A stretch of DNA of 64,000 nucleotides, from positions 2,294,001 through 2,358,000 of the forward strand of contig NZ_JAUSZL010000002.1 of the NCBI RefSeq assembly GCF_030817535.1. The letters run 5' to 3'. The notes under the pieces are model-generated. The model was not told the origin of the DNA and did no database searches. It worked only from the letters and a program-made list of their open reading frames with translations. This stretch comes from Streptomyces sp. V3I8. GTDB taxonomy: Bacteria > Actinomycetota > Actinomycetes > Streptomycetales > Streptomycetaceae. Both the position numbers and the translations under genes were made by a program. Shown one piece after another: positions 26,777-37,140 of the stretch; position 1 is the stretch's first letter, and each line of letters opens with the position of its first letter.

Positions 26777-27942
26777 GGCCCCAGGTCTACCACCGTCGCT
26801 CCGTCGATCCCCGCCGCCCAGGACGCGTCGCTCACCGCCCCCACCAGCCGGATGTGCCCGCGCTCGCACATGCGGGCCGCCAGCCGTACGAGCCCGTCCC
26901 GCTGGCGTGCGTCCAGGTCGCGGTCGAAGCCGTCGGCGAGCACGGTGAGCGTCTGCAGGGCCGCGGGCACCTCCCCGGCCGGGTCGACGTCGAGCACACC
27001 GGGACCGGTCAGCAGCACCAGGGCCAGCGCGAGGTACCTCAACTCGCCGTTCCCCAGCCGCCCGAGCGGCGTCCGCAGCCCGTCGCCCCGGTCGAGCAGC
27101 GCCCTGACCGTCACCGCGGAACCGCCGGCGGGCCCGGCCTGCGCCAGCACGTCGGCGACCGGGCCCGCGCACCCCGCCCGCACCGCGTCGACCAGCAGCC
27201 CGTGCCGCCGCCCGCACTCGGCGCGCGTCCGCAGGAGGACCTCGGCCAGGTTGCCGCAGCCGCGCAGCAGCCGGCCCGCGCCGAGCGGCACGGCGGTGCG
27301 CATGGCGCCGGGCAGCGGATCGCAGACGAACACCGACCGCAGGGCGACCACCATCTGCTCGGCGGCGGCGATGACCCGGCACTGGCCGTCCGTCCGGCCC
27401 GCCACACGCAGGGGCAGCAGCGCGGTGCCGAGCCGGTCGTCGGGCAGCGGCGCCCGTGTCACCGGGGACAGCCCGGCCGTGTGCCAGGCCGCCTGCACGG
27501 TACGCCGGCCCGGGTCCCGCAACGCCGTCTCCAGCAGGGTGAGCCCGGCGACGGTCAACCGCTCGCCCACGATGCGCAGTTCGGGTTCGGCCTGCACCGC
27601 CACGTCGAGCCGCACGGCGCCCTCGGGACCGTGCGCCGTGCAGCCGATGCGGAAGCCGCGCCGTCGCTGGGCGTCGGGCCGGGCCCTCTCCGGCACACAG
27701 GCGTCCGGGTCGGGGAACACCTCGGCCAGTACGGCGCCGCCGCCGAGCCGGGCCAGTGCCTCGTACGCGTGCAGGGCGCCGGACTTGCCGCTGCCGCTGG
27801 GCCCGGCGAAGAGGGTGAGGGGGCCGAGCAGGAATTCGGCACCGCGGTGCCCGGCGAACGCCGAGAGCCGCAGTTCGGTGACGCTCGGGCGGCCGGTATG
27901 CGCCCCGGTCCGTGCGGGGGTGGTGCCATATGACACGTTCAT
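26773..27942 (-). CDS. AAA-type ATP-binding protein
   Basis: A 389-residue P-loop ATPase. Walker A is FAGPSGSGKSGALHAYE (residues ~45-60). The ABC-like signature region near the C terminus is LGNGELRYLALALVLLTG, followed by VLDVDPAGEVP (degenerate Walker B/Glu) and HIRLVGAVSD. This resembles the RecF/AAA_21-like families, where ATP hydrolysis drives conformational change on nucleic acid or partner proteins. It overlaps the MazG-like gene by 4 bp, and the association of an AAA_21-type ATPase with a nucleotide pyrophosphohydrolase is worth noting. Exact role unknown. Confidence 0.7.
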   Translation of the reverse strand: MNVSYGTTPARTGAHTGRPSVTELRLSAFAGHRGAEFLLGPLTLFAGPSGSGKSGALHAYEALARLGGGAVLAEVFPDPDACVPERARPDAQRRRGFRIGCTAHGPEGAVRLDVAVQAEPELRIVGERLTVAGLTLLETALRDPGRRTVQAAWHTAGLSPVTRAPLPDDRLGTALLPLRVAGRTDGQCRVIAAAEQMVVALRSVFVCDPLPGAMRTAVPLGAGRLLRGCGNLAEVLLRTRAECGRRHGLLVDAVRAGCAGPVADVLAQAGPAGGSAVTVRALLDRGDGLRTPLGRLGNGELRYLALALVLLTGPGVLDVDPAGEVPAALQTLTVLADGFDRDLDARQRDGLVRLAARMCERGHIRLVGAVSDASWAAGIDGATVVDLGP

Positions 27943-28094
27943 GCCCGGACGGTAGGGCTCCGCCGTGAGGCCGAACCGTTTCGTCCGCGGACCTTCCCAC
28001 CATCGGGCGACCCGGTCATCCGGGCGGCGGGAACCGCTTCACACGATGGGGGCGAGTTCGCCCCGCGGCCCCCTCGTCCACCGTCACCGGGCGC

Positions 28095-28484
28095 TCATAC
28101 GCCCGGGATGCCGGCGCCCTTCATCAGTCCCCCCACCTCGGTGCCCGGCGGCGTGAGCAGGAAGACGTTCCGGTCGACCCGGTGCATCCCGCTCGCGAGG
28201 CCGAAGACCACGCCCGTACTGAAGTCCAGTACGCGCTTGGCGACGTCCGTCTCGGCGCTGGTGAGGTCCAGGAGGACCGGGACGCCCGACATCAGCGTCT
28301 CGGCGACCTCGCGGGCGTCCGCGAAGATGTTGACGCGCAGCACCACGAAACGGCGTCGCGTCTCGGTCTCCGCGTCCGGCATCGAGCGGTGGTCCACCGA
28401 CGACGGCCAGGCATCCCGGCCGCGCAGAGGAACTACCTGGGCGAGGCCCTCCCACTGTTCATCGGTGACGTCGTGGCTGTTCAC
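28095..28484 (-). CDS. SepF family cell-division protein paralogue
   Basis: About 129 residues. The SepF core is present: FADAREVAETLMSGVPVLLD, TDVAKRVLDFSTGVVFGLAS, HRVDRNVFLLTPPGTEV. SepF polymerises on the membrane and tethers FtsZ. Streptomyces has several SepF-like proteins; this is shorter than the main SepF and has a short N-terminal part without an obvious amphipathic membrane helix, so it is probably an accessory copy. GTG at 28484 has GGGGGGAG upstream; an ATG at 28529 in the same frame lacks one. Confidence 0.8.
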   Translation of the reverse strand: MNSHDVTDEQWEGLAQVVPLRGRDAWPSSVDHRSMPDAETETRRRFVVLRVNIFADAREVAETLMSGVPVLLDLTSAETDVAKRVLDFSTGVVFGLASGMHRVDRNVFLLTPPGTEVGGLMKGAGIPGV

Positions 28485-28751
28485 CGGCTCCCCCCGCCCT
28501 GAATCGTCCTGATTGCCTGCTCCCGCCATTGTTGCGCATGGTCACCCGTTCGGCCGAATGCGACACGGACCGCAGCTGACCGACCGTAGCGTTCCGGCGT
28601 CCCTCGCACCGGGCCGACCGCTCCTGTGTGACAGGCGTAACGCTCCCTGGGGGCCGGCACCGGGCGGCGAACCGTTCCCGGACACGGAGCATCAAAACTT
28701 GCACCGTTCGTTTACTTGAACTGTTCGTGTTTATGTCAGTAGGTTGACCCC

Positions 28752-29207
28752 ATGACCGCATCCCGGCCCGCGAGCACCGCCGAAGAGCTGCGCGGCGCGG
28801 GCCTGCGGGTGACGGCCGCTCGCGTCGCCCTGCTCGAGACCGTCCGTGACGGCGCCCACCTCGGAGTCGAGGCGATCGCCTCCGGCGTACGGGCCCGCGT
28901 GGGACACATCTCGCTCCAGGCCGTGTACGAGGGTCTCCACGCGCTGACCACCGTGAAGCTCGTGCGCCGCATCGAACCGCCCGGCAGCCCGGCCCTGTTC
29001 GAGGGGCGCGTCGGGGACAACCACCACCACCTCGTGTGCCGGTCGTGCGGTGTCGTGGCGGACGTCGACTGCGCGACCGGGCACGCCCCCTGTCTGACCG
29101 CGTCCGACGACCACGGCTTCTCGGTCGACGAGGCCGAAGTCATCTACTGGGGCCTGTGCCCCGCCTGTTCCACCGCTTCCACCGCTTCCACCGCCAGCAG
29201 TTCCTGA
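28752..29207 (+). CDS. furA: Fur family peroxide/iron regulator (FurA/CatR type)
   Basis: A 151-residue Fur-family repressor. The N-terminal winged helix (LRGAGLRVTAARVALLE, ISLQAVYEGLHALTTVKLVR) precedes the metal-binding dimerisation domain with the HHH motif DNHHHLVCRSCG and a second Cys pair CPAC. It lies 72 bp upstream of katG on the same strand, the furA-katG arrangement in which the Fur protein represses its own operon until oxidised by peroxide. The upstream region (28694-28740) is AT-rich with a repeated GTTCG(T/tgt)TTA element that could be its operator. The C-terminal tail STASTASTASSS arises from 9-bp repeats. Confidence 0.92.
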   Translation: MTASRPASTAEELRGAGLRVTAARVALLETVRDGAHLGVEAIASGVRARVGHISLQAVYEGLHALTTVKLVRRIEPPGSPALFEGRVGDNHHHLVCRSCGVVADVDCATGHAPCLTASDDHGFSVDEAEVIYWGLCPACSTASTASTASSS

Positions 29208-29250
29208 GTTCCACCAGCAGTTCCCAAGTCCCACCAGCAGTTCCTGAGCA
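29191..29250. repeat. three 20-bp tandem repeats between furA and katG
   Basis: Three near-identical units of ccaccagcagttcctgagtt-type sequence. The furA stop lies within the first unit; the others fill the short intergenic gap. A preceding 9-bp cttccaccg array encodes the protein's STA tail. Confidence 0.85.
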
Positions 29251-29255
29251 TGTGA

Positions 29256-31511
<2,256 letters not shown>

Positions 31512-31537
31512 ACCCAGCAGCCCAGTGAGGGCTGATG

Positions 31538-31567
31538 CCCGGGCCGGTCCACCTGGACCGGCCCGGG
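31538..31567. terminator. bidirectional terminator between katG and topoisomerase IB
   Basis: A perfect 13-bp stem (CCCGGGCCGGTCC with its complement) and an ACCT loop, followed by TCTCGTCTT. It serves katG and, from the opposite strand, the convergent topoisomerase gene. Confidence 0.9.
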
Positions 31568-31607
31568 TCTCGTCTTCGGCCGTCCGGCGGACGGCGCCGA
31601 ACGATGC

Positions 31608-32621
31608 TCAGCGGCTCAGCAGCCGCAGCACCGCCTCCTCCACCGGCTGGGTCGCCAGGCCGCCCGACTCGGGGACCGAGCCGAGGGCGGCCAGTGCGGG
31701 GGCGATCGTCCTCCCCTCGTCGAAGAGCTCGAACAGGCGCGGGTTGATGTACGAGGCCCGGCAGACGGACGGGGTGTTGCCGAGGTAGCCGGCCACCTCG
31801 CGGACCGCCCGGGCGGCGGCACGCTTGCGGGCGGTCTGCGAGGTGTCCGCCACGTCGGCCGACACGGCCAGGGCGACCGCGGCGAGCACCGTGGCGTGCC
31901 AGGTGCGGAAGTCCTTGCTGCTGATGTCGAGGCCCGCGAGGCCGCGCAGGTGCTCGTTCAGGTCGGTCGCGTCGATCCGGTGCCAGCGGCGCGCCTCGTA
32001 GTAGGCGAAGAGGTGGTCGTCGTCGTCGCGGCGGCGCAGCAGGGCCCGGACGATGTCGTGGGCCTGCTCGTCGACGATCTCGCGGCAGTAGCGGCGCCCG
32101 CTCTTCGCCGCGTAGTCGAAGGCGACGGCGCCCCGGCGGCAGGTGACCTGGTGGCGCCGTACCGTCGTCAGGCCGTAGGAGTCGTTCGTCTTCGCGTAGC
32201 GGTCGTCGCCGACACGGAAGAAGCCCAGGTCGAGCAGGCGGACGCAGAGCGAGAGGATTTTCTCCCGGGTCAGGCCGCGGTCCTCCAGTCCCTTGGCCAC
32301 CTGGCGTCTCACGTCGGGCAGTACGGCGCCCACCTCCAGGACGCGCTCGTGCTTGGCGGCTTCCCGCTGCTCGCGGAAGCGGGGGTGGTAGAGGTACTGG
32401 CGCCGGCCGGCCTCGTCCGTGCCGACCGCCTGGATGTGACCGTTCGGGTACGGGGAGATCCAGACGTCCTGCCAGGCCGGCGGGATGACGAGGTCGCGTA
32501 CGCGCCGCAGCGCCCGCTCGTCGCGGAGGGGCCGGCCCTCGGTGTCGAGGTAGCCGAAACCGCGGCCGTGCCGGCGCCGGCGGTAGCCGGGCTTCGTGAG
32601 GTCACTCGTCCGGAACCGCAT
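31608..32621 (-). CDS. DNA topoisomerase IB (poxvirus type)
   Basis: A 337-residue type IB topoisomerase that relaxes supercoils through a 3'-phosphotyrosyl intermediate. Evidence: N-terminal domain KPGYRRRRHGRGFGYLD, IPPAWQDVWISPYPNGHIQA, the catalytic region FRVGDDRYAKTNDSYGLTTV, KDFRTWHATVLAA and the Tyr nucleophile in CRASYINPRLFELF. Bacterial homologues occur in many actinomycetes and Deinococcus. GAGGAGGAG precedes the ATG at 32621. Located after the photolyase-like and glycosyltransferase genes on the same strand, with a 105-bp gap. Confidence 0.93.
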   Translation of the reverse strand: MRFRTSDLTKPGYRRRRHGRGFGYLDTEGRPLRDERALRRVRDLVIPPAWQDVWISPYPNGHIQAVGTDEAGRRQYLYHPRFREQREAAKHERVLEVGAVLPDVRRQVAKGLEDRGLTREKILSLCVRLLDLGFFRVGDDRYAKTNDSYGLTTVRRHQVTCRRGAVAFDYAAKSGRRYCREIVDEQAHDIVRALLRRRDDDDHLFAYYEARRWHRIDATDLNEHLRGLAGLDISSKDFRTWHATVLAAVALAVSADVADTSQTARKRAAARAVREVAGYLGNTPSVCRASYINPRLFELFDEGRTIAPALAALGSVPESGGLATQPVEEAVLRLLSR

Positions 32622-32726
32622 CGCGCTCCTCCTCGTCCGCCTGCGGGGCTGCGGCCCCTCAGGGACGTGGGTTCCCCTTCCCACCCGCCTCAAAAGAAGC
32701 GGTTTGCCCCGGGACGCGTACCGGGT

Positions 32727-33917
32727 TCAGAAGGCGTACCGGATGCGCAGCCACGGCGCGTGCCGCTCCAGCAGGTCCCGCAGGCGTGCCAGGGCCCGCT
32801 GCTTGGTCTCCAGGGCGTAGCGGACGTTGAGCGCGCCGTTCTGCGAGCGCTTGGTCTCCTGGATGTCCGGCTGCCACAGCAGGTCCTCGGCGCGGGGGTG
32901 CCAGCCGAGGTTGACCTCGTGGAGCGACCGGTTGTGGGTCAGCATGATGATCTCGGCCGCCGCCTGTTCCTTCACCCGGGCGGGCAGGACGTCGTCGAGG
33001 TGGGCGAGCAGGTCGGCCCAGTCCCGCTCCCACCCCGGGCGCAGCACCACGGGTGAGAGGTTGAAGTGGACCTCGTACCCGGCGTCGAGGAAGTCGGCAG
33101 CCGCGGCGATCCGCTCGGGGACCGGGCTGGTGCGGACGTCCAGCAGCCGGGCGTCGTCGGCCGGCATGACGGAGAAGCGCACGCGGGTACGGCCCCGCGG
33201 GTCGAGCGCGAGCAGGTCGGGGTTGACGAACTTGGTCGCGAAGGACGCCTTGGCCGTCGGCAGGGTCTTGAACGCGTCGATGAGGTCGGCCGTGTTGTCG
33301 CAGACCAGCGCGTCGACGGAGCAGTCGCCGTTCTCGCCGATGTCGTAGACCCAGGCCTCGGGGTCGCACTGGTTGGGTTCCGGTTTGGGGCCCTGGGCGC
33401 GTACGTGGCGCCGGACGTGGGCCACGATCGCCTCGATGTTGGTGAACAGGGTGATGGGGTTGGCGAACCCCTTGCGGCGCGGGACGTAGCAGTACGCGCA
33501 GGCCATCGCGCACCCGTTGGAGGCGCCCGGGGCGATCCAGTCGGCCGACCTGCCGTTGGGGCGCGTCGACAGGCTGTGCTTGACGCCGAGGACGAGCGTG
33601 TCGGTCTTGATCCGGGCCCAGCGGGCGATGTTGCCGTCGTTGCCGTGCAGGGAGGGGATGCCCCAGTGGCCCTCGACCTCGGTCACCTTCACTCCCGGCA
33701 GCCGGGACATGATCTGCTGCCCGCGCGGGGAGTCGAGGGCGGCCGGCTCGGCGTACACCTCCCGCACGTCGAGCATCCGGCGGGCCCGGGGGCTGTCCCG
33801 GAACGTCCCGTCGGCGGTCTTCGCGGGCGCGGCGCCCGGTGCCTCGGCGTCCGCCCAGTCGAACAGTGTCTGCTGCTCGGGCTCCCCCGAGGCCGGTTCT
33901 CCCACCTGCTGATCCAC
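32727..33917 (-). CDS. spore photoproduct lyase-like radical SAM protein
   Basis: A 396-residue radical SAM enzyme. The [4Fe-4S]/SAM motif is C-x3-C-x2-C in GCAMACAYCYVPRRKG. Similarity to SplB includes VLGVKHSLSTRPNG, FATKFVNPDLL and RVRFSVMPADD, and the overall length is close. SplB repairs the spore photoproduct thymine dimer, but this group (spore photoproduct lyase family of actinomycetes) is not shown to do so, so a DNA-repair role is inference. GTG at 33917 has AAGGAA upstream. Only 27 bp from the upstream GT2 gene, so it may be the last gene of the glycosyltransferase operon. Confidence 0.85.
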   Translation of the reverse strand: MDQQVGEPASGEPEQQTLFDWADAEAPGAAPAKTADGTFRDSPRARRMLDVREVYAEPAALDSPRGQQIMSRLPGVKVTEVEGHWGIPSLHGNDGNIARWARIKTDTLVLGVKHSLSTRPNGRSADWIAPGASNGCAMACAYCYVPRRKGFANPITLFTNIEAIVAHVRRHVRAQGPKPEPNQCDPEAWVYDIGENGDCSVDALVCDNTADLIDAFKTLPTAKASFATKFVNPDLLALDPRGRTRVRFSVMPADDARLLDVRTSPVPERIAAAADFLDAGYEVHFNLSPVVLRPGWERDWADLLAHLDDVLPARVKEQAAAEIIMLTHNRSLHEVNLGWHPRAEDLLWQPDIQETKRSQNGALNVRYALETKQRALARLRDLLERHAPWLRIRYAF

Positions 33918-33944
33918 GTGCTGTTCCTTTCCACGTCAAGTGTC

Positions 33945-34835
33945 TCAGCTGCGACGGCCTCGGTCCCGGTCCCGGCGGTCGGCCGCGGTGGTGCCGGTTC
34001 CGGTGGCGGGGCCGTGCTGCCAGCGGGCGGTGGAGCGGTCGAGGTGGGCCAGTCCGCGCTCGGCGAACGCGTCGAGCCAGCCGGTCATCGGCCACCATCC
34101 CCAGCGCCGGTGGAAGATCCCGGCGTTGCGCAGGATGTCGTCCAGGTGCCCCACCGGCGGGCTCGTGACCGGGTGGTACTGGTGGAAGGCCGGCGCACCG
34201 CCCACCCAGGTGAGCCGGACACCGGCCGCGCGGGCCCGCTGCCCGTAGTCGGTGTCCTCGCCGCCGTACCCCTCGTACTCCTCGCAGAAGCCGCCCACCG
34301 CGTGCCAGGTGTCGGCGGTCAGGGCGAAGGACAGCGACCAGAACAGCGTGTGGTCCGCGGCATCGAGGGTCTCGTGGGGCGCGGGGACGGGCCGGGCGGG
34401 GTGCGGTTCGGCGAGCGCGGGGAGGTCGGCGAGGCGGTAGCCGGCCGGGCCGGGCGGCGGCAGGTGGGCGACGGTGCCGCAGAGGAGGGAGCGGTGGTGG
34501 GCGGGGTCACGGGCGACCCGCGCGTAGCGCTCCAGCAGCCGTTCGCCCGGTACGCAGTCGACGTCCAGGAACACCAGCAGTTCGGCGCCGCGCTCCAGGG
34601 CGTGGGCGGCGCCGAGGTTGCGGGCGCGGGCCAGGGGCAGGCGCCCGTCGCGCACCGGGCAGTCGACGACCGTCGCGGCGGGGTCCCGGCCCGCGAGGAC
34701 GGCGCCCAGTTCCGTGTCCCCCATGGCGACGACGACGTACTGCTCCGGCACGCACGTCCCGGCGGCGAGCCCCTCCTGCTGCAGCACGAGATGCCGGTGC
34801 CGCCCGGCCACGGGTGTGACGACGGCGGTACGCAT
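33945..34835 (-). CDS. family 2 glycosyltransferase
   Basis: About 296 residues with a GT-A fold. It starts MRTAVVTPVAGRHRHL, has LARARNLGAAHALERGAELL followed by VFLDVDCVPGERLL (the DxD metal/nucleotide-sugar site), and FWSLSFALTADTWHAVGGFC, EEYEGYGGEDTDYGQRARAA (the ED motif). No membrane helices, so a soluble inverting transferase. The ATG overlaps the stop of the upstream GT28-like gene (TGATG), so the transferases are made from one message. The sugar and acceptor are unknown. Confidence 0.88.
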   Translation of the reverse strand: MRTAVVTPVAGRHRHLVLQQEGLAAGTCVPEQYVVVAMGDTELGAVLAGRDPAATVVDCPVRDGRLPLARARNLGAAHALERGAELLVFLDVDCVPGERLLERYARVARDPAHHRSLLCGTVAHLPPPGPAGYRLADLPALAEPHPARPVPAPHETLDAADHTLFWSLSFALTADTWHAVGGFCEEYEGYGGEDTDYGQRARAAGVRLTWVGGAPAFHQYHPVTSPPVGHLDDILRNAGIFHRRWGWWPMTGWLDAFAERGLAHLDRSTARWQHGPATGTGTTAADRRDRDRGRRS

Positions 34836-36031
34836 CACAGGGACCGGGTCTGCGGAGCGGGGGCGGTCGGAGCCGCTGCGGCCGCAGTGGCCGGGGCGGT
34901 CTCGGCCGGGGTGGTCGCGGCCGGAGCCGCTGCGGCCGGGGCGGTCCCGGTCAGGGCTGCCGCGGCCAGCGCGGCCGCCGCCCGGGACGCGCCGTCGCCC
35001 GGGGCCCACAGCGCCCAGCGGTCCCCGCCGAGCGTGAGCGCCCGTTCCAGCAGCGCGGGCCAGTCCCCGGCCGCCGGCCAGTGCGGGGCGACGACCGCGA
35101 GCCCGCCGCGCGTCAGGGCGCGCCCCGTGGCGGCCTGCTCGCCGAAGGGCCGTTCCTGCGGGACGACCACCGCCGGGCGGCGCGCGGCGGCGCACTCCGC
35201 CAGGGCGTTCTGGCCCGCGTGGGTCACCACGACGTCCGCCGCGCACAGGGCGGGCCACGGGTCGGCCGACCAGCCGCCGTCCGGGCCGCCGTCCGGGCCG
35301 CCGAGCGTCGTCCACCGCCAGCCGGGCGTGGCGGCCCGCGCGGCCTTCACCTCACCGGGGGACACGTCGGTCCCGCCCGAACCCATCAGCAGCAGCACCT
35401 GCCGGGGACGCGACCCGCCGACACGTTCGGGGGACGGCCGCGTACGGCCGTCGAAGCGGGAGAAGGCACCGGTGTGGACCGTCTTGGCCCACCAGCGCTC
35501 CGGCCACCCGGGCTCGGGCAGCGCGGCCGGCCAGGGCGCGAGCAACAGCTCGGCCAGGTCGTACGCCATGACGTGCGGGCGGTCGGACCGCTCGCCCCGC
35601 ATCGCCGCCACCACGACAGGCGTGCCCAGCAGCCGGGCCAGCAGGGCCACTTCGACGGAGACGTCGGACACCAGCAGCCGGGGCGAGGCCGCCTCGATCC
35701 ACCGCGCGATCAGCGCCATGCGCCCGCGGAGCCCGGCGTGCCCGGTGGGCGCCCAGTGCAGCCCGCCGCCCGCCGTCACGTCGCCGTACGCCGTCGGGTC
35801 GCCGTCGTCGTCCCTGGGCAGCCGCACCCACCGGCCGGGCCAGTCGTTGGGCGCGGGCAGGCTGGACAGCCCGGTCACCGGCAGGGGGCAGTGCGCGGCG
35901 ACGGTCCGGGCCCGGTTCAGGTGACCGCTGCCCTGGTGGTGCACGTAGTAACCGATCACGTCGGCCCCGTCGGTCCCGTCGGTCATGGCGGTCATGGCGG
36001 CCCCGTCGGTCATGGCGGTTGCGTCGGTCAT
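34835..36031 (-). CDS. MurG-like glycosyltransferase (GT28 type)
   Basis: A 398-residue GT-B enzyme. The N-terminal GYYVHHQGSGHLNRART is the glycine loop of MurG/UGT-like enzymes; the C-terminal VVVTHAGQNALAECAAARRP matches the nucleotide-sugar-binding HxG..(T/N)..E motif. The start has four in-frame ATGs in a MTD repeat (MTDATAMTDGAAMTAMTDG); the first overlaps the upstream stop (ATGA). The C terminus is an Ala/Pro/Thr-rich low-complexity tail. Part of the four-gene transferase set; product not known. Confidence 0.82.
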   Translation of the reverse strand: MTDATAMTDGAAMTAMTDGTDGADVIGYYVHHQGSGHLNRARTVAAHCPLPVTGLSSLPAPNDWPGRWVRLPRDDDGDPTAYGDVTAGGGLHWAPTGHAGLRGRMALIARWIEAASPRLLVSDVSVEVALLARLLGTPVVVAAMRGERSDRPHVMAYDLAELLLAPWPAALPEPGWPERWWAKTVHTGAFSRFDGRTRPSPERVGGSRPRQVLLLMGSGGTDVSPGEVKAARAATPGWRWTTLGGPDGGPDGGWSADPWPALCAADVVVTHAGQNALAECAAARRPAVVVPQERPFGEQAATGRALTRGGLAVVAPHWPAAGDWPALLERALTLGGDRWALWAPGDGASRAAAALAAAALTGTAPAAAAPAATTPAETAPATAAAAAPTAPAPQTRSL

Positions 36032-37140
36032 GGCGACACCGACTGGTAGAACCGTTCGTAGCTGCGGGTCATGGCCTCCACCGAGCAGAAGGACTCCGCG
36101 TGCCGCCGGGCCTCGGTCCTGGACAGGGCGACCGTCGGCTCGACGGCCGCCGCCAGTGCCGCGCAGTCACCGGGCGGCACCAGCCGGGCGCAGCCGTCCG
36201 TCACGATCTCCGGCAGCGCGCCGCGCGCGAACCCGCACACCGGTGTGCCGCAGGCCAGCGCCTCGGCGATCACCAGTCCGTACGGTTCGTCCCAGCAGGG
36301 CGAGACGACGGCGGCCGCCGAGGAGCCGACCAGCTCGCACAGTTCGGGCTGGGGAAGGTGTCCCTCGTAGGTGATCGTCCTGTCCAGGCGGGGGCGGACG
36401 CATGCCTCGAAGTACTCCGTGTCCCCCACGGGCCCCGCGATCCGCAGTCCCCGGCCGGCCAGCCGGGCGGCCTCGATCGCCAGGTGCGCGCCCTTCTCGG
36501 GCACGATCCGGCCCGACCAGACCAGGTCCTCCCCGCCGGGGCCCGGGTGCCAGCGGTCGGTGTCGATGCCGTTGCGCACCACGGTGGCGGCGGGCACCAC
36601 GTGCCGCCAGGCCGCGGCGGTGTGGTCGCTGACCGCGCTGAACCGCATCGGGCAGTGGGGCGCCGCCTGGATGGCCGATTCGAGCCACGGGGTGGGCGGG
36701 GTGTGCAGGGTGGTGACGGCCGGGACGGGGAGCGCGGCGGACATCGCCACCGGCAGGTAGTGCAGGCTGTTGTTGTGCACGATGTCGTACCGCCCCGGCC
36801 CGCGGGCGAGGTCCAGCATCAGTTCGAGGTAGGCGTGGTGCTCGGCCAGCCAGTGCGCGGCCACCATGCTCGTGTCCCGGCAGGCGGCCGCGCTGATCCG
36901 GGGCGGCCGGAACGGCATCTGCACGACCCCGAGGGCCGGGTCCGAGCCGGGCCCGGCGAAAATCGTGACCTCGTGGCCGCGGGCGCGCAGCGCCTTGGAC
37001 AGCGTCCAGGTCTGCGCTTCGAGACCGCCCGCGAAGGGATCCCGGATCGGGTGCCGCGCGGAGGCGATCAGGGCGATCCGCAGGGGCGCGGACACGGACC
37101 GCGGCGGGGGCGGGGGCGGGGGCGGCGAGGCAGCCTTCAC
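36028..37140 (-). CDS. family 4 glycosyltransferase
   Basis: A 370-residue GT4 (GT-B) enzyme. Glycine loop RHPIRDPFAGGLEAQTWTLS; VSDHTAAAWRHV; VVRNGIDTDRWHPGPGGEDL; VWSGRIVPEKGAHLAIEAA; the EX7E donor motif in CWDEPYGLVIAEALACGTPV. It is closest to sucrose/mannosyl-type transferases, but the donor is unknown. GTG at 37140 overlaps the stop of the upstream gene (GTGA). A Pro octad follows the start. Coupled to genes on both sides. Confidence 0.9.
   Translation of the reverse strand: MKAASPPPPPPPPRSVSAPLRIALIASARHPIRDPFAGGLEAQTWTLSKALRARGHEVTIFAGPGSDPALGVVQMPFRPPRISAAACRDTSMVAAHWLAEHHAYLELMLDLARGPGRYDIVHNNSLHYLPVAMSAALPVPAVTTLHTPPTPWLESAIQAAPHCPMRFSAVSDHTAAAWRHVVPAATVVRNGIDTDRWHPGPGGEDLVWSGRIVPEKGAHLAIEAARLAGRGLRIAGPVGDTEYFEACVRPRLDRTITYEGHLPQPELCELVGSSAAAVVSPCWDEPYGLVIAEALACGTPVCGFARGALPEIVTDGCARLVPPGDCAALAAAVEPTVALSRTEARRHAESFCSVEAMTRSYERFYQSVSP

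Noticed and set aside
35081-36049. Plus-strand frame opposite the MurG-like glycosyltransferase
   Set aside because: Shadow of a real gene with clear glycosyltransferase motifs on the minus strand.
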